A stretch of 64,000 nucleotides of DNA from JAXMCK01 sp046349395 (GCA_046349395.1 JAXMCK010000005.1:682001-746000), one strand, 5' to 3'. Positions 1 through 8,340 are shown, numbered from the stretch's first letter. Program-made: numbers and translations. The notes: generated by a model from the letters alone, not told the origin.

Positions 1-995
1 TTCTCGGGCGGCTGCAGCCAGGACAGCTTGTCGGCGTAGGTCAGGCCGATCGTCTCGTTGTAGGCGACGTCGGTCGTGTTCCCGAACATGTAGGTCTCGC
101 TGATATAGTGGCCGACCTCGGGCCGCGTGGCGAAGTCGATCCACTGCTCGGCAAGGGCGATGTCCTTGCAGCCCTTGCTGATCACCCAGCAGTCGAGCCA
201 GCCGATGGCCCCCTCCTTGGGGATCGTCATGCCGACATTGCCGCCCTTCTTCTCGATCATGACTTTCATGATCTCGCCCATGGCGAAGGACGCCTTAATG
301 TTGTTGTCGTAGAAGAGGGTGGCCCCCTCCTCGTTGCCGGCATAGTAGGTGAGCAGCAGCTTCTTCTGCGCGATCAGCGCGTCCTTGATCTTGGCGAACT
401 GCTCGTCGGTCAGGTTGTAGGGGTCGGGGTAGCCCAGATAGAGGGCGGTGTTGACGATGCAGTTGTTGGCATCGTCGAGCGAGGTGATCTTCTGCGCGTT
501 GGCCTCGTCCCACAGGACACCCCAGCTGTCGGGAGCGCCGTCCGGGAACTGGTTCTTGTCGTAGACGAGCGGCAGCGAGCCCCAGGCGAAGGGAACACCC
601 ATGACCGCACCGTCGAACACGATCTCCTTCACGTTCTGGAAGGCGGGTGCCAAGTTCTTGCGATTGGGCAGCTTGCCCACGTCGAGCGGCTGGATCAGCT
701 TCTGCTCGACATAGCGCTTGAAGGAGCCGGTATCGAAGGCCAGCACGTCGAAATCGGCCCCGCCCGAGCCCTGCATCTTGGCGAACATCTCATCTACCGA
801 GCCCGCATAGGTGAGGCTCAGCGAGGCGCCGGTCGCCTTCTCGAACGCCTCGACCCAGGGCTTGTCGGTGTAGCCCTCCCAGCCGAAGATCCGAAGCTCC
901 CCGGCGGCGTTCGCCCGCCGCACCCAGGGCATGGAGAGAGCCGCACCGCCGGCCAGGGCGGTCGCCGTGGCCTGTCGCCTCGTGATCCCGGTCAT
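1..995 (-). CDS. Polyamine-type ABC transporter substrate-binding protein (3' end off window)
   Basis: Predicted periplasmic binding protein of the spermidine/putrescine (PotD/PotF) type, which would capture its ligand and deliver it to an inner-membrane ABC permease. The N-terminus reads MTGITRRQATATALAGGAAL, a Tat-like twin-arginine signal with a likely cut after ANA near residue 30. The mature start (GELRIFGWEGYTDKPW) is typical of the family, whose members open with a 'xxIxxWxGY' strand. A GAGGA ribosome site lies 8 bases before the ATG. The start overlaps the stop of the upstream GntR gene as ATGA, so the two are probably translationally coupled. The gene runs off the left edge after about 331 codons, so permeases and ATPase, if any, lie outside. 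Ligand not determinable; small amines or other polar ligands are possible. Confidence 0.85.
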   Translation of the reverse strand, partial: MTGITRRQATATALAGGAALSMPWVRRANAAGELRIFGWEGYTDKPWVEAFEKATGASLSLTYAGSVDEMFAKMQGSGGADFDVLAFDTGSFKRYVEQKLIQPLDVGKLPNRKNLAPAFQNVKEIVFDGAVMGVPFAWGSLPLVYDKNQFPDGAPDSWGVLWDEANAQKITSLDDANNCIVNTALYLGYPDPYNLTDEQFAKIKDALIAQKKLLLTYYAGNEEGATLFYDNNIKASFAMGEIMKVMIEKKGGNVGMTIPKEGAIGWLDCWVISKGCKDIALAEQWIDFATRPEVGHYISETYMFGNTTDVAYNETIGLTYADKLSWLQPPE

Positions 996-1696
996 CGCGC
1001 TTTCCTCCTCGGTGGTGGCCGCCTTGCGGCTTCGAGACGGGGAACCCGCTGGATGTGGCGCTCGACCTCGGCATCCAGCGCCTCGGGCGCGCCGCGGAGC
1101 AGCAGGTCGCGAAGCTCGCGGTGCTCGTCGCCGTGGCGCATCTCGCTGCGGTAGGGGCGCACCTCGCGGCCGAAGACGATCAGCACGTGGCGCGCCAGCG
1201 TCTCCCACAGGGTGGCGACGATGTCGTCGCCGGCGGCACGGACGATGGTGCGATGGAAGCCGACGTCCGCGCGCAGGACACCCAGCCAGTCGTCGGCGGC
1301 GGCATCGGCGTCCATGGCGGCGATGAGGCGGTTGAGCTCGGCGACGCGCTGGGGCTCGGCGCGGAAGACGGGCGTGGCGTCGCGGAAGGCCAGGCGCTCA
1401 AGGGCGATGCGGCTGCGGCGCACACGGGCGTCATAGCCTTCGCCGAAGGCCGCGACATGGGTGCCGCGATGCGCCTCGGCGACGAGGATGCCCTGGGCCT
1501 CCAGCGTCTTCATCGCCTCGCGCAAGGGTACCCGGGAGACGCCGAGGCGACCGGCCAGGTCCTCCTCGACGAGACGCTGGCCGGGTGCAAGCTCGCCCCA
1601 GGCGATCGCCTCGACGATGCGGTCGGCGATCGTGGCGCCGAGGTTCCTGACCTCGACGGGGCCCAGCCTCGGAGCGATGGTGGCGGCCAGCGCCAA
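992..1696 (-). CDS. GntR family transcriptional regulator, FCD (FadR) subfamily
   Basis: One-component repressor or activator: an N-terminal winged helix (IADRIVEAIAWGELAPGQ...GVSRVPLREAMKTLEAQG, roughly residues 20-75) followed by an all-helical FCD ligand domain carrying the usual D...H...H metal/ligand residues (VGFHRTIV, DEHRELRD). I chose a TTG start at 1696 because AAGGGGA sits 7 bases upstream; an ATG at 1765 is also in frame, but that version would translate through the palindromic operator at 1727-1736. Length is then 234 aa, normal for the subfamily. It is divergent from the enolase-superfamily gene at 1771 and coupled by ATGA to the binding protein downstream, so it probably controls both and itself. 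Effector unknown; members of this subfamily often sense sugar acids or other carboxylates. Confidence 0.85.
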   Translation of the reverse strand: MALAATIAPRLGPVEVRNLGATIADRIVEAIAWGELAPGQRLVEEDLAGRLGVSRVPLREAMKTLEAQGILVAEAHRGTHVAAFGEGYDARVRRSRIALERLAFRDATPVFRAEPQRVAELNRLIAAMDADAAADDWLGVLRADVGFHRTIVRAAGDDIVATLWETLARHVLIVFGREVRPYRSEMRHGDEHRELRDLLLRGAPEALDAEVERHIQRVPRLEAARRPPPRRKAR

Positions 1697-1726
1697 ATCC
1701 GTTCCCCTTCCGTCCCGCTGGCGAAA

Positions 1727-1736
1727 CTGTATACAG
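1727..1736. promoter_or_regulatory. Candidate GntR/FCD operator, CTGTATACAG
   Basis: A perfect 10-base palindrome, CTGTATACAG, lies between the divergent GntR regulator (start 1696) and the enolase-superfamily gene (start 1771). FCD-type GntR proteins commonly bind short palindromes built around GTATAC or TGGT-N-ACCA, so this is the natural operator for the adjacent regulator. The assignment is inference from position and symmetry. Confidence 0.6.
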
Positions 1737-1770
1737 AACACAACGGACGTCAAACGGGGGAGCACGAACG

Positions 1771-2886
1771 ATGCGCATCACCGAGATCCACGTCTTCTAT
1801 CTCCGCCTGCCCAACATCGAGGAGCGGACCGACAGCTCGCAGGACGCGCTCCTGATCCGGATCGACACCGATGCCGGCATCAGCGGCTGGGGCGAGGTGG
1901 ACAGCTGCCCGGCGGTGATCCGGGCGATCGTGGATGCTCCGATCTCGCACACCATCGTGACGGGCCTGCGCCGCATCCTGATCGGCGAGGATCCGCTCGA
2001 CATCACCCGGCTCTGGCACAAGATGCACCAGAGCACGCTCTATTACGGGCGCGAGGGTGCGGTGATCCAGGCGATGGCCGGCATCGACCTCGCCCTTTGG
2101 GACATCAAGGGCAAGGCGTTCCAGCAGCCGGTGTGGAAGCTGCTCGGCGGCCGCTTCCGCGACAAGCTGCGCACCTATTCCTCCAACATGTTCCAGTTCA
2201 CGGTCGAGGACACCGTTGCCCGCCTGAAGAAGGCGAAGGACGAGGGCTTCACGGCGGCGAAGTTCGGCTGGGAGCCGTTCGGCCGCGACGCGCGCACCGA
2301 CTGCGCCTATCTCGAAGGCCTGCGCAAGGCCGCCGGCGACGATTTCGACATCATGCTCGACGTCGGCCTCGTCTGGGATGCGCGGACGACCATCCAGCGC
2401 GCCAAGCTGTTCGAGCCCTACAATCTCTTCTGGATCGAGGAGCCGGTGCCGCCTTCGGACTATCGCGGCTACGGGCGGATCAGCGCGGCGATCACGCAGC
2501 GCCTCGCCGGCGGTGAGGAAGAGAGTACCCTTGCCGGGTTCGTGCGGCTGATCGACGAGGGCGGCATCGACCTCGCCCAGGTCGACCTCACCCGCTGCGG
2601 CCTGACCCAGTCGATGAAGATCGCCGACTACGCGCAACTGCGGGGCATCAAGGTCGCCAACCACAATTTCACGACCGACATCAACACGGCGGCCTCGCTG
2701 CATTTCCTGGCGGCGATCCCGAACGCGCTCGTGCTCGAATACTGCGTCGAGCCCAGCGAGATCAGCCGCGGCCTCGCCAAGGAGCCCTTCAAGCAGAAGG
2801 ACGGCTACATGCACGTCCCCGACGCCCCGGGCCTCGGCGTCGAGCCCAACATGGACGTGATCGAGAAGTATCTCGTGCGGGATTAG
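1771..2886 (+). CDS. Mandelate racemase/muconate lactonizing enzyme family protein (enolase superfamily)
   Basis: 371 aa sugar-acid dehydratase/racemase-like enzyme that would abstract a proton alpha to a carboxylate in a Mg2+-dependent reaction. N-terminal capping domain to about residue 125, then the TIM barrel. Visible catalytic set: Lys164 (KFGW), metal ligands Asp197 (MLDVG), Glu223 (IEEP) and Glu249 (GGEEE), and the Asp272/His298 dyad (QVDLTR, NHNF), which suggests a MR-subgroup enzyme such as an aldonate dehydratase. GGGGGAG lies 10 bases before the ATG. It is divergent from the GntR gene and its last four bases overlap the end of the convergent PadR gene. It shares its N-terminal pattern (GEVDS, SH, DPL, LW, ALWD.KGKA) with the enzyme at 57771. 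Substrate unassigned. Confidence 0.88.
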   Translation: MRITEIHVFYLRLPNIEERTDSSQDALLIRIDTDAGISGWGEVDSCPAVIRAIVDAPISHTIVTGLRRILIGEDPLDITRLWHKMHQSTLYYGREGAVIQAMAGIDLALWDIKGKAFQQPVWKLLGGRFRDKLRTYSSNMFQFTVEDTVARLKKAKDEGFTAAKFGWEPFGRDARTDCAYLEGLRKAAGDDFDIMLDVGLVWDARTTIQRAKLFEPYNLFWIEEPVPPSDYRGYGRISAAITQRLAGGEEESTLAGFVRLIDEGGIDLAQVDLTRCGLTQSMKIADYAQLRGIKVANHNFTTDINTAASLHFLAAIPNALVLEYCVEPSEISRGLAKEPFKQKDGYMHVPDAPGLGVEPNMDVIEKYLVRD

Positions 2887-3464
2887 ATCTCACCGGCTGG
2901 CGCGACGTCGTCGAGCCAGCGGAGCTCGGTCTCGAACTGGCGGATGGCCAGATCGACGATCTGGCGGCCCGGGACGGCCGCAGGCTCGCTGAACTGCTCA
3001 AGTTCGCGCAGCGTCACCCGCTCGCGGGCGAGCTCGTGCCGGAGGAAGTCGCGGCGCCGCTGGATCTGTGCGGCTCGCGTCTCTTGCGTCGCTTGAACCG
3101 CGAGCATCCACCAGGTGCGGAAGGATGGCGGCGGACGCTGCGTCGACCACTCGGGCCGTGTCAGGGCCGCGGCGAAGGCCTCCGCACCGGCGGTCGTCAC
3201 CGCATAGACCCGTCGGTCCGGGCCGTGTCCGCGCCGCGAGCCTGAAGCCTCCAGCGGCGTTTCGGCGACGAGTAACGCTGAGGCCAGCTTGCGCAGCGAA
3301 TAGTAGACATGGGGCCTGGAGACCTCGGCCCAGTCGCGAACCTCGCGCCGTTCGAGCTCCTGAACCAGCTCATATCCATGCATCGGACGCTCGCTGAGGA
3401 GGCAGAGCAGCACGAGGTCCGGGACCGTCAGAGCCGAGGCGTCGGCAGAACGTGCGGTAGGCAT
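2883..3464 (-). CDS. PadR family transcriptional regulator
   Basis: 193 aa regulator with the PadR winged-helix signature: LVLLCLLSERPMHGYELVQEL followed by VSRPHVYYSLRKLASALLV and a basic beta-wing ending RRVYAVTTAGAEAF (residues about 15-95). The C-terminal half is helical and Arg/Glu-rich, as in the PadR C-terminal dimerisation region. It is divergent from the methyltransferase at 3552 and a perfect inverted repeat lies in the gap, so autoregulation plus control of the methyltransferase is likely. The effector is unknown; PadR proteins often respond to phenolics, antibiotics or other small hydrophobic molecules. Confidence 0.88.
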   Translation of the reverse strand: MPTARSADASALTVPDLVLLCLLSERPMHGYELVQELERREVRDWAEVSRPHVYYSLRKLASALLVAETPLEASGSRRGHGPDRRVYAVTTAGAEAFAAALTRPEWSTQRPPPSFRTWWMLAVQATQETRAAQIQRRRDFLRHELARERVTLRELEQFSEPAAVPGRQIVDLAIRQFETELRWLDDVAPAGEI

Positions 3465-3511
3465 GGGAGAAGACTAGCGCGGCGATCTTGCCGGCGGCAG
3501 GTACGACCCCA

Positions 3512-3528
3512 TAGTCTCATTGAGACTA
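3512..3528. promoter_or_regulatory. Inverted repeat TAGTCTCA-T-TGAGACTA, candidate PadR operator
   Basis: A perfect 8-base inverted repeat with a single central base lies 48 bases upstream of the PadR start and 24 bases upstream of the methyltransferase ATG. A second overlapping palindrome, GACTAGTC, occupies 3524-3531. Position between divergent genes and the symmetry support an operator; the binding protein is inferred. Confidence 0.55.
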
Positions 3529-3551
3529 GTCAATATGAGCTTGGACGTGCC

Positions 3552-4346
3552 ATGACGCTGCGGTCCGGGACGGCGGCCGACTACGGGATCGATGCACCGG
3601 GCGTTCTGCGTGGGATGCTGGCCGCCGGACTCGGCGGACTGGCGCTGGCCGTCGTCGGCGTCCTCGTAGCGGCTCATGGCGGCGGATGGGTTGCCGCCGC
3701 GGCGCGCTGGGTCACCGGGGCTGCGGCGCTGCTCGCGCTCTACGGTCTTGGAATGGCCGCCTACATGACATGGGCCAGCCGGGTGGGCAAGCTGCGACGC
3801 GCACGTCGCCTGCTGGATTGGGCCCAGGCAACGCGGCCTTGGTCGGGCGACGAAGTTGTCCTCGATGTCGGTTGCGGACGCGGGCTGATGCTCGTCGAAG
3901 CCGCTCGCCGGCTGACGACCGGCACTGCCGTCGGTGTCGACCTGTGGCGGGCCGAGGACCAGACGGACAATGAGCCGGAGGGGGCGCTGGAGAACGCCAG
4001 ACGTGAAGGCGTGGCTGATCGCGTGCACGTGGAGACCGGCGACATGCGAGCCCTGCCCTGCACGGACGAGACCTTCGACGTGGTCGTCTCGCATTGGGCC
4101 GTGCACAATTTGCCCGATGAAGCGGATCGCAGGCGTGCGTTGGACGAGATGCTCCGTGTGCTACGCCCCGGCGGCACGCTGGTGCTGGCCGACATTGCTC
4201 ACCTCGCCGAGTATCGCGCCCATCTCGCTTCTCGTGGGCTCACCGACATCCGGCTCGACGATGGCGGTGCCGAGGCGCGGATCATGGGCCTTCTCACCGG
4301 CGGCAGCTACAGACCGCAAGCCCTGCTCGGACGACGCGGGGCCTAG
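3552..4346 (+). CDS. SAM-dependent class I methyltransferase with N-terminal membrane segments
   Basis: 264 aa. Two hydrophobic stretches (about residues 19-45 and 50-72) precede a class I methyltransferase domain, so the catalytic domain is probably anchored on the cytoplasmic face. The SAM site is VVLDVGCGRGLMLVEAA (motif I, about residue 98), with an acidic VGVDLW strand, GDMRALP and the post-I region DETFDVVVSHWAVHNL. The tail lacks membrane character. Start chosen at the ATG at 3552, the first start after the PadR operator; upstream codons in this frame run into the divergent gene. No strong ribosome site is visible. The acceptor molecule is unknown. Divergence from a PadR regulator suggests that expression is induced by a small molecule. 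Confidence 0.82.
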   Translation: MTLRSGTAADYGIDAPGVLRGMLAAGLGGLALAVVGVLVAAHGGGWVAAAARWVTGAAALLALYGLGMAAYMTWASRVGKLRRARRLLDWAQATRPWSGDEVVLDVGCGRGLMLVEAARRLTTGTAVGVDLWRAEDQTDNEPEGALENARREGVADRVHVETGDMRALPCTDETFDVVVSHWAVHNLPDEADRRRALDEMLRVLRPGGTLVLADIAHLAEYRAHLASRGLTDIRLDDGGAEARIMGLLTGGSYRPQALLGRRGA

Positions 4347-4411
4347 GCCGATCCTTTGCCGCCGGTCTCGGACTCGAGGCGGAGGACCGGCTGCAACGAT
4401 CGCCGAACCGC

Positions 4412-4440
4412 TTGCAGGCGCACAATGTAACCTGTATTCT
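4412..4440 (+). promoter_or_regulatory. Candidate promoter of the CGNR gene
   Basis: TTGCAG at 4412-4417 and TATTCT at 4435-4440 are 17 bases apart, a plausible -35/-10 pair. Transcription would start around 4447, right at the ATG of the CGNR gene, which has no ribosome site; a leaderless message is therefore possible. Prediction only. Confidence 0.4.
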
Positions 4441-4457
4441 GCTTTACATGGTTACAT
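4425..4457. promoter_or_regulatory. Inverted repeat ATGTAACC...GGTTACAT over the promoter and start codon
   Basis: ATGTAACC (4425-4432) and GGTTACAT (4450-4457) are perfect inverted repeats flanking the -10 region and first codons of the CGNR gene; the inner TGTA/TACA bases extend the symmetry with one extra base on the right. Location suggests an autoregulatory operator. The pairing is seen in the sequence; the function is inferred. Confidence 0.5.
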
Positions 4458-5011
4458 CAAGCATGGCGCAGGCCGCCCCTGTGGGGCGCTGGCGCGTCGA
4501 GAACTTCGTCGCCGGTGATCCGGCGTTGGAGCTGGCCAATACGGTTTCGCACCGCCGCGACGCGGCGCTGGCCGAGGACCGAATCGCGGACGCGCGGGAC
4601 CTCGCCGACTGGGCGCGCTCCCTGAGCCTCGACCTCGGGACCGCACACGTGGTGCCGGCCGACGTGGGGCGCGTGCAGGTCGTGCGCGAGGCGGTACACG
4701 ACGCTTTCGCCGCCGCAGCAGCAGGCGGGGAGCCGCCGCGTGCCGTCATGGCCACCTTGCTCCGCGCGGCGGCCGAGGGGTTCGAGGAGCCGAGCGCGCC
4801 GCGCCTGCACGCCGCGCTGGCGTGGCGCGCCGTCCGCGCCCTCGCGGCACTGCCGCGGGATCGGATCCGCGCCTGTCCGGCCTGTGGCTGGCTGTTCCTC
4901 GACACCTCCAAGGCGGGGCGCCGCCGCTGGTGCGCCATGGCCACGTGCGGCACCACGGCCAAGGTGCGTGCCTTCCGCGCACGTGCGGCGTCGTCGGAGG
5001 AAAGGTCGTGA
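4448..5011 (+). CDS. CGNR-type zinc-finger / ABATE domain transcriptional regulator
   Basis: About 187 aa. The N-terminal part (LELANTVSHRR...) matches the ABATE ligand-like domain found in stress-sensing regulators, and the C-terminus carries the zinc finger: CPACGWLFLDTSKAGRRRWC followed by CGTTAKVRAFRAR. The four cysteines are intact; the family's CGNR motif is CGTT here. It probably binds DNA through the C-terminal finger. The start is uncertain: ATG 4448 matches a leaderless transcript from the promoter proposed here, ATG 4463 is the alternative. Its stop overlaps the GTG of the downstream EamA gene as GTGA, behind a strong GGAGG, so the regulator and the exporter form an operon. Confidence 0.8.
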   Translation: MVTSSMAQAAPVGRWRVENFVAGDPALELANTVSHRRDAALAEDRIADARDLADWARSLSLDLGTAHVVPADVGRVQVVREAVHDAFAAAAAGGEPPRAVMATLLRAAAEGFEEPSAPRLHAALAWRAVRALAALPRDRIRACPACGWLFLDTSKAGRRRWCAMATCGTTAKVRAFRARAASSEERS

Positions 5012-5916
5012 GTGCCGCCGGTCTTTTCTCGGCGCTCGCCGCCATCGCCATCTATGCGGGCATGTTCGCCGTCGGCCGCCACGGCGCTGCTCACGGCCTC
5101 AACGGTTTCGACTAGACGGCGATCCGCTTCGGCGTCTCCGCCCTGCTCCTGCTGCCGTTCGCATGGACCGGGGCGTACCCGGCGCTGCGCCGCCTCGGCC
5201 CAGGACGGCTGCTCGGCTTGTTCGTCCTCGGCGGTGCACCCTACAGCTGCGTCTTCCTCGGCGCCCTCGTCTTCGCGCCCGTAGCCTACGGTGCGGTGCT
5301 GGTCCCCGGCCTGCAACCGCTCGCGGTCATCGGCATCCTGGCCCTGCTGCTGGGGCAGCGCCCCGCGCTGCCGAACCTGATCGCCGCGCTCGTCTGCCTC
5401 GGCGGGCTGCTGCTCGTCCTGGTGGACCAGCAGAGCGCATCGCTGTTGGGCCGGGCCGGACCGGGCCTCCTCCTCGGCGTGGGGCTGTTCGTGCTCGCCG
5501 CTTTCCTATGGGGCGGCTACGCAGTGGCGCTGAAGGCCTGGAGCGTCGAGCCGCGCGAGGTGCTGGCCATCATGGCGCCGCTCTCGGCCCTCCTCTATCT
5601 GCCGCCCTACCTGCTCTGGCGAGGGATCGAGCCTCTCGTCGTGGCCCCGCCCGGGGCCGTGCTGATGCAGGCCGCCTACCAGGGCGTGCTCGTGGGGGTC
5701 GCGGCGCTCGTTCTCTACGCCTGGGCGGTGAAAGAGGCCGGAAGTGCTGCCGTCGCGGCACTCGCGCCGGCCATGCCCGTGATGGCGACGCTCATCGCCC
5801 TGGCCTTTCTCGGCGAGGCTCCGGGTGCGTTGCAATGGGCGGGGCTCGGGGTCGTCACTGCCGGCCTGCTCGCGGGTGCCGTCTGGCCAGCGCTGCGGAA
5901 ACCGCGGATGGCCTGA
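5008..5916 (+). pseudogene. EamA/DMT family exporter interrupted by an in-frame amber codon
   Basis: A 303-codon reading frame opens with GTG at 5008 behind GGAGGAAA and is a typical ten-helix drug/metabolite exporter (EamA repeats, e.g. LLGVGLFVLAAFLWGGYAVAL and ALAPAMPVMATLIAL). Codon 36 is TAG (5113-5115), between GLNGFD and TAIRFGVSALLLLPF; homologues normally read through this first loop, so one base change is enough to explain it. Everything before and after stays in one frame with no other defect. Either the gene is recently broken, or amber is suppressed, or the base is a sequencing error. Internal initiation at 5218 (TTG) would lose the first two helices. If intact it would export a small molecule under the control of the CGNR protein. 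Confidence 0.75.
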
Positions 5917-6060
5917 GACCGCGGACGGGCACGCCGTTCGGTCACCTCCTGCGGTTGCGGGCGTTCGCTCGGGGCCGAACTCGGCGGTTGCCCAGCAAGC
6001 GGCAAACGGTCAGATGTTGAGCGCTGAGGGTCGATGCCCGAGGCAGGAGTAAGTGCCACC

Positions 6061-8334
6061 ATGACGCAGCGTGAAGTTCCCGGAGTTCGTCCCTACGACC
6101 ACGCCGCCGGCGGCTGGGACGCGCTGCAGGCGACGGCGCGCGCCGTCCGCGAGCAGATGGACGATCCCGAGGCGGTCGCCACGCTGCTGCGGGCGAACAA
6201 GCCGACGGGCTTCGACTGTCCGGGCTGCGCCTGGCCGGACAAGTCCCCGGCCTCGACCTTCCAGTTCTGCGAGAACGGCGCGAAGGCCATCACCTGGGAG
6301 GCGACGACCAAGCGGACGACGCCGGACTTCTTCGCCGAGCACACGGTGGCGGAGTTGTTCGGCTGGAGCGACCATGCGCTGGAGGATGTCGGCCGGCTGA
6401 CGCATCCGATGGCGTACGACGCGGCCGGCGACCGCTATCTGCCCGCGACGTGGGACGAGGCGTTCGCGGGCATCGCCGAGGTCCTGCGCGGGCTGCCCGA
6501 TCCGAACATGGCGGAGTTCTACACCTCCGGCCGGGCGTCGAACGAATCGGCGTTCCTGTTCCAGCTGTTCGCGCGCGAGTACGGCTCGGGCAACTTTCCC
6601 GACTGCTCGAACATGTGCCACGAGCCGACGAGTGTGGGCCTGCCGAAGTCGATCGGCATCGGCAAGGGGACCGTGTCGCTCGACGACTTCGATCACTGCC
6701 AGATGATCATCGCGATCGGGCACAATCCGGGGACGAACCATCCGCGGATGATGGGGACGCTGGACGAATGCTCCAAGCGCGGCGTGCCGATCGTGGCGCT
6801 GAACCCCTTGCGCGAGCGGGCGCTGGAGCGGTTCGCCAACCCGCAGGACGCGATCGAGATGGCGACGTTCCAGTCGCGGCGGGTGGCGTCGACCTATCTG
6901 AGGCTGAAGAGTGGGGGCGACGTCGCCGCACTCAAGGGGATCATGAAGGCGCTGCTGGCGCTGGAGGATGCCGGCGGCGGTGTGCTCGACCACGCCTTCA
7001 TCGCGCGGCACACGGAAGAATTCGAGGCCGTCGCGGCCGATCTGCGCGCGACGTCGTGGGAGGACATCGAACGCTGCAGCGGACTGGCGCGGGCCGATCT
7101 GGAAGCGGTCGCGGATCTCTACGCCAAATCCGAGGCGACCATCGTGACCTATGGAATGGGGGTCACGCAGCACCGGACCGGGACGGCCAACGTGCAGCAG
7201 ATCGCCAACCTGCTGCTGATGCGCGGGAACTTCGGCAAGCCCGGGGCAGGCATCTGTCCGCTGCGGGGCCATTCCAACGTGCAGGGTAACCGCACGGTCG
7301 GGATCACGGAGAAGCCCTACCCGGCGCTCTTGGACGGGATCGAGCGGAACTACGGGTTCCGGCCCTCGGGGGCGCGCGGGCACGACGCGCTGGCGGCGAT
7401 GAAGGCGATCATCGAGGGCCGGTCGAAAGCGCTGATCAGCCTGGGCGGGAGCCTCGCCGTGGCGATGCCCGATCCGGCGCGGTGCTATCCGGCCGTGCGC
7501 GGGCTCGACCTCACGGTGCACATCGGGACGAAGCTGAACCGGTCGCACCTCCTGGCAGGCAAGCGGTCCTACATCCTGCCGTGCCTCGGGCGGACCGAGC
7601 GGGACGTGCAGGCGGGCGGGCCGCAGTTCGTCACCGTCGAGGATTCGATGTCGATGGTCCACGCGTCGACCGGGCGGCTGGGTCCGGCCTCGGCGGAGTT
7701 GCGCTCGGAGTGCGCCATCGTGGCGGGCATCGCCCTGGCGACGCTGCCGACGAGCCGGGTGCCGTGGACCGAGCTGATCGCGGATTACGACCGCATCCGG
7801 GAGGGGATCGCGTCGGTATTTCCGGACTTCGGCGACTACAATGCGAGAGTGCGCGCGCCCGGCGGATTCCGGCTGCCGCTGCCGCCGACCGAGCGCGAGT
7901 GGCGCACGCCTTCGGGCCGGGCGCAGTTCGTCGTGTTCGAGGGCCTGGCCGAGGACGATCCGGGGCTCGGGGCCGACACGCTGCGGCTGACGACGGTGCG
8001 CAGCCACGGGCAGTACAACACGACGATCTACAATCTCGACGATCGCTATCGCTGCGTGTTCGGCCGCCGCGACGTGCTGTTCATGAACGCCGACGACATG
8101 GCGCAACGCGGCATCGAACACGGCGATCCGGTCGACCTCGCCACCGCACTGCCGGGTGCCACGTCACGGCTGGGCGGCCTGACGGCCGTGGCCTACGACA
8201 TCTCGCCGGGCTCGGTGGCGGCCTACTACCCGGAGGCCAACCTGCTGATCCCGCTGGACTGGGCCGACGAGGTGAGCGGGACGCCCGCTTACAAGTCGGT
8301 GCCAGTGCGGGTCACACTCGCGCAGGGAGCGTAG
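6061..8334 (+). CDS. FdhF/YdeP family molybdopterin oxidoreductase
   Basis: 757 aa cytoplasmic oxidoreductase with a bis-MGD molybdenum cofactor, of the YdeP branch of formate-dehydrogenase-like enzymes (YdeP is linked to acid resistance in E. coli; substrate unproven). Near the N-terminus CPGCAWPD (about residues 52-59) is the family's short cysteine motif rather than a full four-cysteine FeS loop. SNMCHEPTSVGL (about residue 186) places Cys where FdhF has selenocysteine, hence the likely Mo ligand. YGMGVTQH, GNFGKPGAG and the C-terminal dinucleotide-binding domain follow. AGGAG lies 11 bases before the chosen ATG; an in-frame ATG at 6034 would add nine residues. No accessory gene such as fdhD is adjacent; the broken exporter is upstream. 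Confidence 0.87.
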   Translation: MTQREVPGVRPYDHAAGGWDALQATARAVREQMDDPEAVATLLRANKPTGFDCPGCAWPDKSPASTFQFCENGAKAITWEATTKRTTPDFFAEHTVAELFGWSDHALEDVGRLTHPMAYDAAGDRYLPATWDEAFAGIAEVLRGLPDPNMAEFYTSGRASNESAFLFQLFAREYGSGNFPDCSNMCHEPTSVGLPKSIGIGKGTVSLDDFDHCQMIIAIGHNPGTNHPRMMGTLDECSKRGVPIVALNPLRERALERFANPQDAIEMATFQSRRVASTYLRLKSGGDVAALKGIMKALLALEDAGGGVLDHAFIARHTEEFEAVAADLRATSWEDIERCSGLARADLEAVADLYAKSEATIVTYGMGVTQHRTGTANVQQIANLLLMRGNFGKPGAGICPLRGHSNVQGNRTVGITEKPYPALLDGIERNYGFRPSGARGHDALAAMKAIIEGRSKALISLGGSLAVAMPDPARCYPAVRGLDLTVHIGTKLNRSHLLAGKRSYILPCLGRTERDVQAGGPQFVTVEDSMSMVHASTGRLGPASAELRSECAIVAGIALATLPTSRVPWTELIADYDRIREGIASVFPDFGDYNARVRAPGGFRLPLPPTEREWRTPSGRAQFVVFEGLAEDDPGLGADTLRLTTVRSHGQYNTTIYNLDDRYRCVFGRRDVLFMNADDMAQRGIEHGDPVDLATALPGATSRLGGLTAVAYDISPGSVAAYYPEANLLIPLDWADEVSGTPAYKSVPVRVTLAQGA

Positions 8335-8340
8335 GACGGC

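Noticed and set aside
1697..1765. N-terminal extension of the GntR regulator to the ATG at 1765
   Set aside because: It would be translated through the palindromic operator and has no ribosome site, whereas TTG 1696 has AAGGGGA at good distance.
6010..8121. A 700-codon open frame on the minus strand opposite the molybdopterin oxidoreductase gene
   Set aside because: It is Arg/His/Gly-rich with no domain, and mirrors a gene whose motifs and ribosome site are clear; long antisense frames are expected at this GC content.
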